Assembly (NCBI RefSeq): GCF_018417635.1
Contig: NZ_CP071007.1
Location: forward strand, 1,302,501 to 1,366,500
DNA length: 64,000 nt
Source: Pseudomonas sp. SORT22
GTDB lineage: Bacteria; Pseudomonadota; Gammaproteobacteria; Pseudomonadales; Pseudomonadaceae
Direction of reading: 5' to 3'
Part shown: piece by piece, positions 25,350-32,936 of the stretch
Layout: the number at the start of each line of letters is the position of its first letter
Position numbering within the stretch: the first letter of the stretch is position 1
Position numbers and translations under genes: made by a program
The notes under the pieces: model-generated
Told to the model about the DNA's origin: nothing
Databases searched by the model: none
Seen by the model: only the letters and a program-made list of their open reading frames with translations

Positions 25350-27287
25350 ATGGGCTCGGACGATTCTGATGCTACTGATGAACCGGTAAATCCCCGGGAG
25401 CGCTACGCCGCGCCGTTCGTTCCGGCCGCTATGGAGTTAACGGAAGATGACGTGCTGGGGCATTTGGTCCGCAGGGAAGACCAGCTACGCCCATTGGAAA
25501 TCAGCATCAGGGAGATCTGGGCGGATTACAATGCCGCTCCTCCGGGCCTCGATACGACAGTCGAATTTCTCTGGCGAGGCGATGTAGTTGAAACATTTAC
25601 CTTTTCTCAGCCAGTGATCCCGGATGATGTGATCCCGGTTGTCTGCAAGATGCCCTCGGAGTACATGGCGGCGCCTGGCCCCGCCCGGGTCGAGTACCGC
25701 GTTACGGTATCGGTGAACCCGTCCACTTCGCACGCAACGCACCTGTTCATCGATAAGCAGGCGCCCAATGGCGACGAAGAAGGTACGCCCCTGCAGTTTG
25801 ACCAGGAAGTCCTGATCAGCGGCGTTACCGAGGATTATCTCAGCCGGCACGACACGGTCGATGCCCGGGTCGAGGCTTGGCCAGATATCAGGGTGGGCGA
25901 CCTGCTGACCTACTACTGGGAAAAGTTGCCCGTTATCGATACGGATGAGCAATCACGCGAACTGCCCTATGCCGGTGAGTTGCGCATCACCGATGTCAAT
26001 GCGCCGATCATTGCGCGATACGATGCGATGCTGGTCCGAGAGAGCGGTTCAGGCCCGCATAACGCCTACTATCGCCTGGAAGATCGAACCGGTAATCGCG
26101 GGCCAACGTCCGAGGTCCAGCCAATTGAGGTAGTGCTGGATGAATTGCCGGGCGACCTGCCTGACCCTCGGGTGCCCAGGTTCGATGTCGATGGGCTGAT
26201 TGACCTGGAAGATGCCCGTGCAGATGTCGAGGTTCACATCGACGTCATCAGCGACGCACAGCAAGGCGATCAGGTTCAGGTCTACTGGCGCGGGCTGGCG
26301 CTTCGCCTCATCACCATTGCCGAGAACCAGCAATGGCCTTTGAGGGCCCCGGTCAGTTGGGCAATTCTAGCGGCAGGAGGCTTTGCTGCACCTTTTGTTG
26401 ATCGGGTGCACTACACCTGGCGACGCGGTGGGGCTTCGCTCACCTCTTCGACCTTATGGGTAGACATCGACCTGACGGTGGCCGGTCCGCCTCCCGGCCC
26501 GGATCCGGTCAACCCCTTGTTGCTACCGGCTGTAGTCAAGGGCACGACAGCCGATAATGTGCTCACAGGCGCCGATGCCGGGCAGGACGCAAGCGTCGAG
26601 ATCCTTCTGTATGACAACCCGCAATTCGGTCAGGTGCTGGAACTGTTCTGGGGCAGTCATCCGCAGGCGGTGGATCGCTACGAGGTGAAGGTTGAGGATG
26701 TTGGCGGGCAATTGATCGTGCTGAGGGTTCCTTGGGCGATTATCCATAGTGTCGGCAATTCACCTGCCCTGCCGATGCAGTACACCACGTTCAATGGGGT
26801 AAACCGGCAACGGTCGCCTATAACATCCGTGCGTGTCGAGGTGCGAGTCATCGAAGGCCTGGCGCCCGCCACCTTTCCAGATGCCAAGACCAATCAATGG
26901 ATACGTTGCGAAGAACAGCCATGGTTGGGCGTTCGGGTAGAGATCCCCAAAGACCCGCAACTGCAGGTGGATGACAAGCTCATCCTGCTTTGGGAGGGCG
27001 ACTACAACCAATCGGGCAATAACCCGATCCCTGGAACCCAGGGACGTTTCGAGCATGTTCTGACCCGCGAAGACCTCGAGGCCGAGCATGGCTACAGGTT
27101 CACCGTATTGCCCTACGACCCGCTGATCAAGTTGGCGGCTCGAAGTGCGCCGGGTGGGGGGGGCGGTAATGTCCGTTATCGGCTGGAGAAAGGTGACGGT
27201 AGTGGTGTGGGGGAGTCGGGGTTGGCCCGTGCGAGGTTGTCAGTCATCGATCTGAGTACGGGCCTGTATTGTGATCTAGAGGCGTGA
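25350..27287 (+). CDS. Tandem all-beta (Ig-like) module protein, paralogue 1
   Basis: A 645-residue protein of unknown function. By eye it consists of about five modules of 100-130 residues, each rich in short beta-type strands, with a recurring syntax: GDxVxxYWxG-like turn, a xVPWxxI segment, a GN..SP.. turn and a VxVDLxV end, joined by Pro-rich linkers such as AGPPPGPDPVNP. Its paralogue at 27478-29373 aligns module for module, the best stretch being DAGQDASVEILLYDNPQFGQ against DAGQPADVSFTLYDPAQTGE. No signal peptide, transmembrane helix or lipobox is present. Cysteines near the start and end of the last module suggest an extracytoplasmic disulfide. GGAAGG-like ribosome site precedes the ATG. 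Adhesin, effector or structural roles are all open. Confidence 0.75.
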   Translation: MGSDDSDATDEPVNPRERYAAPFVPAAMELTEDDVLGHLVRREDQLRPLEISIREIWADYNAAPPGLDTTVEFLWRGDVVETFTFSQPVIPDDVIPVVCKMPSEYMAAPGPARVEYRVTVSVNPSTSHATHLFIDKQAPNGDEEGTPLQFDQEVLISGVTEDYLSRHDTVDARVEAWPDIRVGDLLTYYWEKLPVIDTDEQSRELPYAGELRITDVNAPIIARYDAMLVRESGSGPHNAYYRLEDRTGNRGPTSEVQPIEVVLDELPGDLPDPRVPRFDVDGLIDLEDARADVEVHIDVISDAQQGDQVQVYWRGLALRLITIAENQQWPLRAPVSWAILAAGGFAAPFVDRVHYTWRRGGASLTSSTLWVDIDLTVAGPPPGPDPVNPLLLPAVVKGTTADNVLTGADAGQDASVEILLYDNPQFGQVLELFWGSHPQAVDRYEVKVEDVGGQLIVLRVPWAIIHSVGNSPALPMQYTTFNGVNRQRSPITSVRVEVRVIEGLAPATFPDAKTNQWIRCEEQPWLGVRVEIPKDPQLQVDDKLILLWEGDYNQSGNNPIPGTQGRFEHVLTREDLEAEHGYRFTVLPYDPLIKLAARSAPGGGGGNVRYRLEKGDGSGVGESGLARARLSVIDLSTGLYCDLEA

Positions 27288-27477
27288 ATACTGTGTTCAA
27301 GGATGTTGACTCAATACGCTGAAGTGATTGCGCAGTTGCAATAAACAAGACGACGTTTTGCTCTGAAAAAAGGTTTGGCTTTGCCCCCGCAATGCCGTTG
27401 CTTGGCAGGACGGCGGCTGGGTCGACTGAGGTGCTGATGGTGTTCCAAGCCTATTTCTATTTGCAGGAGATACCAAG
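27288..27477. other. Intergenic region between the two module proteins
   Basis: 190 bases without a supportable gene. A 13-codon open frame (27303-27344, MLTQYAEVIAQLQ) has no clear context and is not called. GCAGGAG lies just upstream of the next gene as its ribosome site. No terminator was seen, so the two paralogues may be co-transcribed. Confidence 0.5.
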
Positions 27478-29373
27478 ATGACCAAGTTTGAAGCGACAAC
27501 CAAGGCGTCAGCCGAAAAAGCCAAAACACGGGCCCCACAGCCTAGAAGTTTTAGAAACTTGTTTAATCCACCGGTGCCTATGAATACGGAGCAAAATATT
27601 CCCGGGGGACAGATTAATCTGCTGCGTACACCGAAAATCCCGGAAGGACTCGAGGTGGAAATTCCGGCTTTCACTACAGTGGGGCCGCCCGACACAATCG
27701 ATACGGTAACCGTTTATATTAACGAAAGGCCGGTTCACAGCGTTGAGTTGCCGGTCCCTCATGTGATCACATTTCCCATTCCGGTGACGCTGCAAGACCC
27801 AGTGCTTGAGTCGCACGGTGAGAAAGTTGTCTATTTTGACGTCGTCAACTCGATAAATCCCAATGATGGAGTTTCGCAGAATCTTACGGTAACAGTCGAC
27901 AGGCTTGATCCCAATCTTGGTGCTTTCCCAGCGGCCATCATTCTTCCGGAGGACCTGCCGGATGCCACGGTGACGCCGGAGTATCTGGAAGCGCACGACG
28001 ATGAGCTGGTGTTGCAGATTCCAGATTACCTTGACCTGCAAGTGGGTGACTATTGGGCGATTCTCTTTGGTGATGAGCAGTCCCAGCCGAATAAAGGCGG
28101 GCTGGTCAGCGAAAGGCCTATCAACGTAGTGCTGACAAAGGACGAGCTGCTCCTTGCCGGGCCTGGCACCAAGCAGGTGACCTATATACTGGAAGACCGG
28201 GCCGGCAATCCGACCAAGCTGGCATACCGCCAGCAAGTGTTCGTTATCCTTGAGCCAACACCTATCGACTTGCTGGCGCCCAGGGTAGACGCTGCGCCCA
28301 TTGACATTGTCGAAGCACGTGAGGGCGTGCTGATCGAGGTGGATGAGTATACCAATGCGGCGTCGGGTGACGAAGTGCGCGTTTACTGGAATGATATTTA
28401 TGTGGATCGGGTCTTCCTGCCGCCCACGCCTAACTGGCCTTTACCGTTTACCGCACCGTGGGCAGTCATCTCCAGTGGCGTCGAAGGGACTGCGCATATG
28501 GCCCAGGTGCGCTATGAAGTCATCCGTAGCAAGGCCTATCCCTCCCCAGTACTGGACGTGGAAGTAGACCTGGAGTTAATTGGGCCACCTAACCCGGGCG
28601 AACCCTATCCGGTCAACCCGGCGCTGGATGTTCCACTCCTGACCTCGTCGACGGGGGAGCTGAATCTTTTGCGCCCAGAGGATGCAGGCCAGCCTGCCGA
28701 CGTCAGTTTTACCCTCTATGATCCTGCGCAAACCGGGGAGGTTATTCGGCTTTACTATGGCCCGGAAAACCTGTTGGTGGCCACCTATACAGTGCAGAGC
28801 ACAGACAATCCCGGTGACCCGATCGAGTTGCAAATCAGCTGGGACGATATTGTCAAAGTCGGCAATGGAACGGACATTCCGCTGTTCTATAAAATTTTTG
28901 CCAATGCGACCACCACCAACTTCCAGTCGTCGGGCAGTCAATTGGTGGATGTCAGGGCCATTCCATTGGCAGAGGTCAACGCGCCTGAGTTGAATTTGCT
29001 CGAAACCCAAGCGGGTATCAGTTGTTCCGATTTTCCATGGCGAGGCGTTAATGCCAGGGTTGTTGATGCTCAAAATCTTCAAGTGGGCGACATCGTTACT
29101 TTGCACTGGCTGGGCCTTGAAGGTTTTACCAATTCGCAGCCTGTCGAAGAAACGCGTTTATCTTTCCCACGGGAAGTGCTCAATCAAAACGAAGTGGACA
29201 CCGGGGTAAATCTTACGATCCCATGGATTCCTTGCATGGAGCCGCTGCGCAGCGGTTTTGTCGAGCTGTATTGGATTCAGGAACGTGGTGGCGAGGATAT
29301 TGGCCGTTCTCCAGTGAAGTCTTACTACTACTTTGGAGAACAGGGGACCGGGCTTTGCCCAGGAAGGCCATAA
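27478..29373 (+). CDS. Tandem all-beta (Ig-like) module protein, paralogue 2
   Basis: A 631-residue protein clearly paralogous to the preceding gene, with the same five-module order. Module 3 carries GDEVRVYWNDIYVDRV and the linker IGPPNPGEPYPVNP, matching GDQVQVYWRG and AGPPPGPDPVNP in paralogue 1; module 4 has EDAGQPADVSFTLYDPAQTGEV. The last module opens with ISCSDFPWRGV and closes near GLCPGRP, so Cys residues bracket it in both proteins. The first 35 residues are basic, with no signal peptide. Base composition is visibly less GC-rich than the neighbouring core genes, which is consistent with horizontal acquisition. A hairpin with short T tract follows the stop. Function unknown. Confidence 0.75.
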   Translation: MTKFEATTKASAEKAKTRAPQPRSFRNLFNPPVPMNTEQNIPGGQINLLRTPKIPEGLEVEIPAFTTVGPPDTIDTVTVYINERPVHSVELPVPHVITFPIPVTLQDPVLESHGEKVVYFDVVNSINPNDGVSQNLTVTVDRLDPNLGAFPAAIILPEDLPDATVTPEYLEAHDDELVLQIPDYLDLQVGDYWAILFGDEQSQPNKGGLVSERPINVVLTKDELLLAGPGTKQVTYILEDRAGNPTKLAYRQQVFVILEPTPIDLLAPRVDAAPIDIVEAREGVLIEVDEYTNAASGDEVRVYWNDIYVDRVFLPPTPNWPLPFTAPWAVISSGVEGTAHMAQVRYEVIRSKAYPSPVLDVEVDLELIGPPNPGEPYPVNPALDVPLLTSSTGELNLLRPEDAGQPADVSFTLYDPAQTGEVIRLYYGPENLLVATYTVQSTDNPGDPIELQISWDDIVKVGNGTDIPLFYKIFANATTTNFQSSGSQLVDVRAIPLAEVNAPELNLLETQAGISCSDFPWRGVNARVVDAQNLQVGDIVTLHWLGLEGFTNSQPVEETRLSFPREVLNQNEVDTGVNLTIPWIPCMEPLRSGFVELYWIQERGGEDIGRSPVKSYYYFGEQGTGLCPGRP

Positions 29374-29391
29374 GCTGAGTGTTTGATAATG

Positions 29392-29422
29392 AATGAGGCC
29401 GAGCAATGCTCGGCTTCATTTT
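29392..29422 (+). terminator. Terminator after the second module protein
   Basis: AATGAGGCCGAGC pairs with GCTCGGCTTCATT (one G-U pair) around a 3-base loop, followed by TT. The stem ends the module-protein unit 18 bases after the stop codon. Confidence 0.7.
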
Positions 29423-29463
29423 ATCTATATGGGCGCGACACTGCCTGTTGATTACGCCTACTT

Positions 29464-29488
29464 CTTATGAGGAATATTCCTACATAAG
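29464..29488. promoter_or_regulatory. Palindromic site with RcsB-box-like core upstream of autotransporter
   Basis: A 25-base imperfect palindrome: CTTATG, then the perfect 12-base dyad AGGAATATTCCT, one base, then CATAAG. The core GAGGAATATTCCTA matches the enterobacterial RcsB consensus TAAGAATATTCCTA at 12 of 14 positions. It ends 106 bases before the autotransporter ATG, a suitable activator position. The regulator is unknown. Confidence 0.45.
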
Positions 29489-29594
29489 ATTCTGTCAGAA
29501 GTTTCTATTCTGCGCTCCGAACAAACGGGGCTTGAACTAGTTGGCTCTGTTTAATCCGGAACTGAATAGTCTCAATGCTGCGGAGTAGAATCTC

Positions 29595-31859
29595 ATGACC
29601 AAACCAAGCATCTTCAAACCCTCGGCGCTTTCGTGCGCCTTGCAGGCAGCCCTTGTCGCACCTTTGGTGATGGCATCGGCTCAGGCCCTGGCTATCACCA
29701 AGGTTGTCGAAAGCAACCAGACCTTTACCGCTACCTCGGGGACGCCGTCCTACAACTATCGCGTATTGGAAAATGCCACTCTGAATGTCCAGGGTGCGCG
29801 GACCGAGCACATTCAAGTGCGCAAGGGCCAACTGAACATCGAGGGTGGCACCGTCACTGCCGTCGGCTCGAACAACGCTGTTGCCCTGGTGAGCAGTACC
29901 GCCCGTATCGCCAACGCACGTATCGATAGCGCCCAGGGCAACGGCCTGACGGTTGGCCGATTGCTCGATGGTTCGGCGACCGGGTCCGAGGTCCAGGTCC
30001 AGAGCAGCGAAATCAACGGTGGCCGATTCGGTGCAACCCTCAGCGCCTATAGCAATCTGTCGCTCAAAGACTCGAGCCTGACCGGTGCTACGGCTGATGG
30101 TCTGTTGATGATCGGCGGCCAGGCCCAGGCGCACAACAGCGTGATCAAGGGCGCCGAGAGCGGTGTGCGTTTGTCTCATGAATACTATGGCTCTGAAGCC
30201 AACGAGCAGGCGCCGACTTTGCTGCTGGACAACAGCAAAGTGATCGGGGAAGCAGGGCCGGCCCTGGTGGTGGATTCTGCAACCACCGCCCGTATCGACG
30301 TACTCAATGGTTCGAGCCTGGAAGGCGCCAATGGCACCCTGCTTGAGCTCAAGAACGGTGGTTCGGCAGAGATGCAGATTGGCCGCAGCGACCTGGTCGG
30401 CAATATTCAGGTAGGCGATGGCAGCACTGCGCAACTGACCCTGAGCAATGCCAGCCTGGAAGGTGATGTGATTGTCGCCACTGGCGGCGCGGCGCAACTG
30501 AGCCTGAACGATCAATCGCTGTTCAAGGGGCGCCTGGAAAACGTCGACGCACTGGCGCTCAACGGCGACAGTACCTGGGCGCTGGTGGGTGACAGCCAGG
30601 TTGAACAATTGAGCCTGCAGGGCGGCCATGTGCAGTTTGGCGAGCCTGGCCAGTTCTATCGCCTGGACCTGGGAGAGCTGTCTGGCAACGGCACCTTTCA
30701 TATGTCGGCTGACTTCGCCACTGGCGAAGGCGACCTGTTCAATGTCAGCGGTCAGGCCAACGGTCAGCACACCCTCGCCATCAGTGCCAGTGGTCACGAC
30801 CCGGCCGCTGTCGAGCGGATCACCGTGGTCACTACCGGCGGCGGCGATGCCGAGTTCAGCCTGGTGAACGGTCCTGTCGACCTGGGCGCGTTTTCCTATG
30901 ACCTGACCAAGGAAGGCAACGACTGGCACCTGGACACCGAGAAGAAAGTCATCAGCCCCGGCACCCGTTCGGTCCTGGCGCTGTTCAATACCGCACCGAC
31001 CGTGTGGTATGGCGAGCTGTCGTCGCTGCGCACCCGCATGGGCGAGTTGCGCTACAACGAAGGTAAAAGCGGCGCCTGGGGCCGTGCCTATGGCAGCAAG
31101 TACAACGTTGCCGAGTCGTCTGGCACCGCCTACAAGCAAACCCAGCAGGGCTTCACCCTGGGTGCCGATGCCCAGGTGGGCGACAGCCAGTGGCTGGTGG
31201 GTGTGCTGGCCGGTCATAGCAAGTCCGACCTGGACCTGAGCCGCGGTACTACCGGTACGGTCGACAGCTACTACGCCGGTGCCTACACCACCTGGCTGGA
31301 CCAGGACAGCGGTTACTACTTTGACGCGGTGGCCAAGGTCAACCGCTTCGACAACAAGTCCAAGGTGGCCATGAGCGACGGCAGCCAGGCCAAGGGCAAC
31401 TACAAGACCAACGGCGTCGGTGCGTCGGCCGAGTTCGGTCGTCACATCAAGCTCGATGACGGCTACTTCGTTGAACCTTTCGCCCAAGTGTCGGCAGTGA
31501 GCATCCAGGGTGCATCCTACGACCTGGACAGCGGCCTGAAGGCTGAAGGTGACCGCACCATGTCGGTACTCGGCAAGGCCGGTGCCACGGTAGGTCGCAA
31601 CTTTGATCTTGGCGAGGGGCGCTTTGCCCAGCCGTACCTGCGCGCTGCCGCGGTGCACGAGTTCGCCAAGAACAACCAGGTCAAGGTCAACGACAACGTG
31701 TTCAACAACGACCTGTCCGGCTCGCGTGCCGAGGTCGGTGCCGGTATTGCCGTGTCGCTGTCCGAGCGCCTGCAGTTGCATGCCGATATCGATTACAGCA
31801 ACGGCGACAAGATCGAAAAGCCGTTCGGTGCCAACGTCGGCGTGCGTTTCACCTGGTAA
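29595..31859 (+). CDS. Pertactin-type autotransporter
   Basis: A 754-residue type Va secreted protein. An extended signal sequence (SCALQAALVAPLVMASAQALA) is followed by a passenger of about 430 residues made of short beta-helix rungs (e.g. ARIANARIDSAQGNGLTVG, ASLEGDVIVATGGAAQLSL). The passenger ends with the pertactin-like autochaperone region LGELSGNGTFHMSADFATGEGDLF. The translocator barrel (from about residue 470, SLRTRMGELRYNEGKSGAWGRAYG) ends VGVRFTW with the aromatic last residue typical of outer-membrane barrels. No protease triad or lipase motif was seen in the passenger, so an adhesive role is the default guess. It is followed by a strong terminator. Confidence 0.9.
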   Translation: MTKPSIFKPSALSCALQAALVAPLVMASAQALAITKVVESNQTFTATSGTPSYNYRVLENATLNVQGARTEHIQVRKGQLNIEGGTVTAVGSNNAVALVSSTARIANARIDSAQGNGLTVGRLLDGSATGSEVQVQSSEINGGRFGATLSAYSNLSLKDSSLTGATADGLLMIGGQAQAHNSVIKGAESGVRLSHEYYGSEANEQAPTLLLDNSKVIGEAGPALVVDSATTARIDVLNGSSLEGANGTLLELKNGGSAEMQIGRSDLVGNIQVGDGSTAQLTLSNASLEGDVIVATGGAAQLSLNDQSLFKGRLENVDALALNGDSTWALVGDSQVEQLSLQGGHVQFGEPGQFYRLDLGELSGNGTFHMSADFATGEGDLFNVSGQANGQHTLAISASGHDPAAVERITVVTTGGGDAEFSLVNGPVDLGAFSYDLTKEGNDWHLDTEKKVISPGTRSVLALFNTAPTVWYGELSSLRTRMGELRYNEGKSGAWGRAYGSKYNVAESSGTAYKQTQQGFTLGADAQVGDSQWLVGVLAGHSKSDLDLSRGTTGTVDSYYAGAYTTWLDQDSGYYFDAVAKVNRFDNKSKVAMSDGSQAKGNYKTNGVGASAEFGRHIKLDDGYFVEPFAQVSAVSIQGASYDLDSGLKAEGDRTMSVLGKAGATVGRNFDLGEGRFAQPYLRAAAVHEFAKNNQVKVNDNVFNNDLSGSRAEVGAGIAVSLSERLQLHADIDYSNGDKIEKPFGANVGVRFTW

Positions 31860-31873
31860 GCGCGTAACTGAAA

Positions 31874-31901
31874 AGAGGAAGCCTTGGCTTCCTCTTTTTT
31901 T
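31874..31901. terminator. Bidirectional rho-independent terminator
   Basis: GAGGAAGCC (31875-31883) pairs with GGCTTCCTC (31886-31894), followed by seven T; an A-run on the other side makes it usable from both strands. It separates the autotransporter gene from the end of the abrB-like gene. Confidence 0.92.
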
Positions 31902-31904
31902 GTT

Positions 31905-32936
31905 TCAGTCGCAGCGTTTGTCCCAGTGCCTGAATAACGGTTCGGCCAGAAACAGCACGAACAGCAAACGCATCACCTGTAGCGCCGTGACCAGTGGCAC
32001 CGACAGTTGCAGGGTTTCGGCGGTCAGGCTCATTTCGGCGATGCCGCCGGGCATCATGCCCAGGGTCAGCGAGCGCAGGTCGAGGTTGGTCATGACACTG
32101 AGCACACCCGCCGCAAGGCCTGCGATCAACATGGTCAGCGCCGTGGCAATCAAGGTGCGGCCGAGAAACGACGGTGCCCGGCGAAAGAACGCGCGGTTGA
32201 AGTGACAACCCAGACCGCTGCCGATCAGCCATTGGCCGATCTGGCTGGCGCCATCGGGCAGGGCCACCTGCAGGTTGGCGCTGACACTGGCCACCGCCGC
32301 CACCAGCAACGGCCCGAACAGCCACGGGTTGGGTTGTTTCAAACGCTGCCAGCCCAGGGCCAGCAACACCCCCAGCGGGCAGATCACAACCAGCCAGCCC
32401 CAGTGCACGCTCCCGGCGTGGGTCAGCGGCACGCCATTGCCGAGCAAAAACTTGAACAGCGCCGGCACACACAGCACCACCGCCAGCACCCGCAAACTCT
32501 GCGCTGCCGCCACCTGGCTGAGCACCGCACCGTTACGGGCGCCGAGGTTGACCATCTCCCCGGAGCCACCGGGCATGCTGGAAAAGAACGCTGTGGCCCG
32601 GTCTTCGCCAGTACGGCGCAGCAACCACACCCCGACCACACTGGAAACACTGGTGATCAGCGCCCCGCAGAAAATCAGGCCGAAGTTGCTCGCCACCTGC
32701 TCGACCACCGCCGGGGTGAAGTGCAGGCCGATCCCGATACCGATGATCCACTGCCCGCATTTGCGCCCGCCGGGGATCTCGCTCAATTGCCAGGGCGTCA
32801 GGCAACGCACGAGGATGATCGCCAGCAACGAGCCGACCATCCACGGCAGCGGCCAGCCGACCCTGCTGGCGAGGTAACCGCCGGCCAGGCCGACCAGGCC
32901 GGTGGCCCAGTACAGTTTCAAGCGGCCATCAGACAT
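31905..32936 (-). CDS. AbrB-family membrane protein
   Basis: A 343-residue polytopic protein of the AbrB family, often mislabelled ammonia monooxygenase. Two homologous halves are visible, each with a PGG-containing motif: SSMPGGSGEMVNLGARNG in the first and GMMPGGIAEMSLTAETLQ in the second; IGIGIGLHFTP and LIGSGLGCHFN also correspond. Function is unknown. The ATG at 32936 lies within the last codons of tctA (8-base overlap; an alternative ATG is at 32948), so it is translationally coupled to the tricarboxylate transporter genes and probably the last gene of that operon. A role in the same transport or in export is inference. Confidence 0.82.
   Translation of the reverse strand: MSDGRLKLYWATGLVGLAGGYLASRVGWPLPWMVGSLLAIILVRCLTPWQLSEIPGGRKCGQWIIGIGIGLHFTPAVVEQVASNFGLIFCGALITSVSSVVGVWLLRRTGEDRATAFFSSMPGGSGEMVNLGARNGAVLSQVAAAQSLRVLAVVLCVPALFKFLLGNGVPLTHAGSVHWGWLVVICPLGVLLALGWQRLKQPNPWLFGPLLVAAVASVSANLQVALPDGASQIGQWLIGSGLGCHFNRAFFRRAPSFLGRTLIATALTMLIAGLAAGVLSVMTNLDLRSLTLGMMPGGIAEMSLTAETLQLSVPLVTALQVMRLLFVLFLAEPLFRHWDKRCD

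Noticed and set aside
27303..27344. 13-codon frame MLTQYAEVIAQLQ between the two module genes
   Set aside because: Too short to judge, no clear ribosome site or conserved context.
29505..31781. Long antisense frame (758 codons) over the autotransporter
   Set aside because: The plus-strand protein has a signal peptide, passenger and C-terminal barrel, and the antisense protein has no family features.
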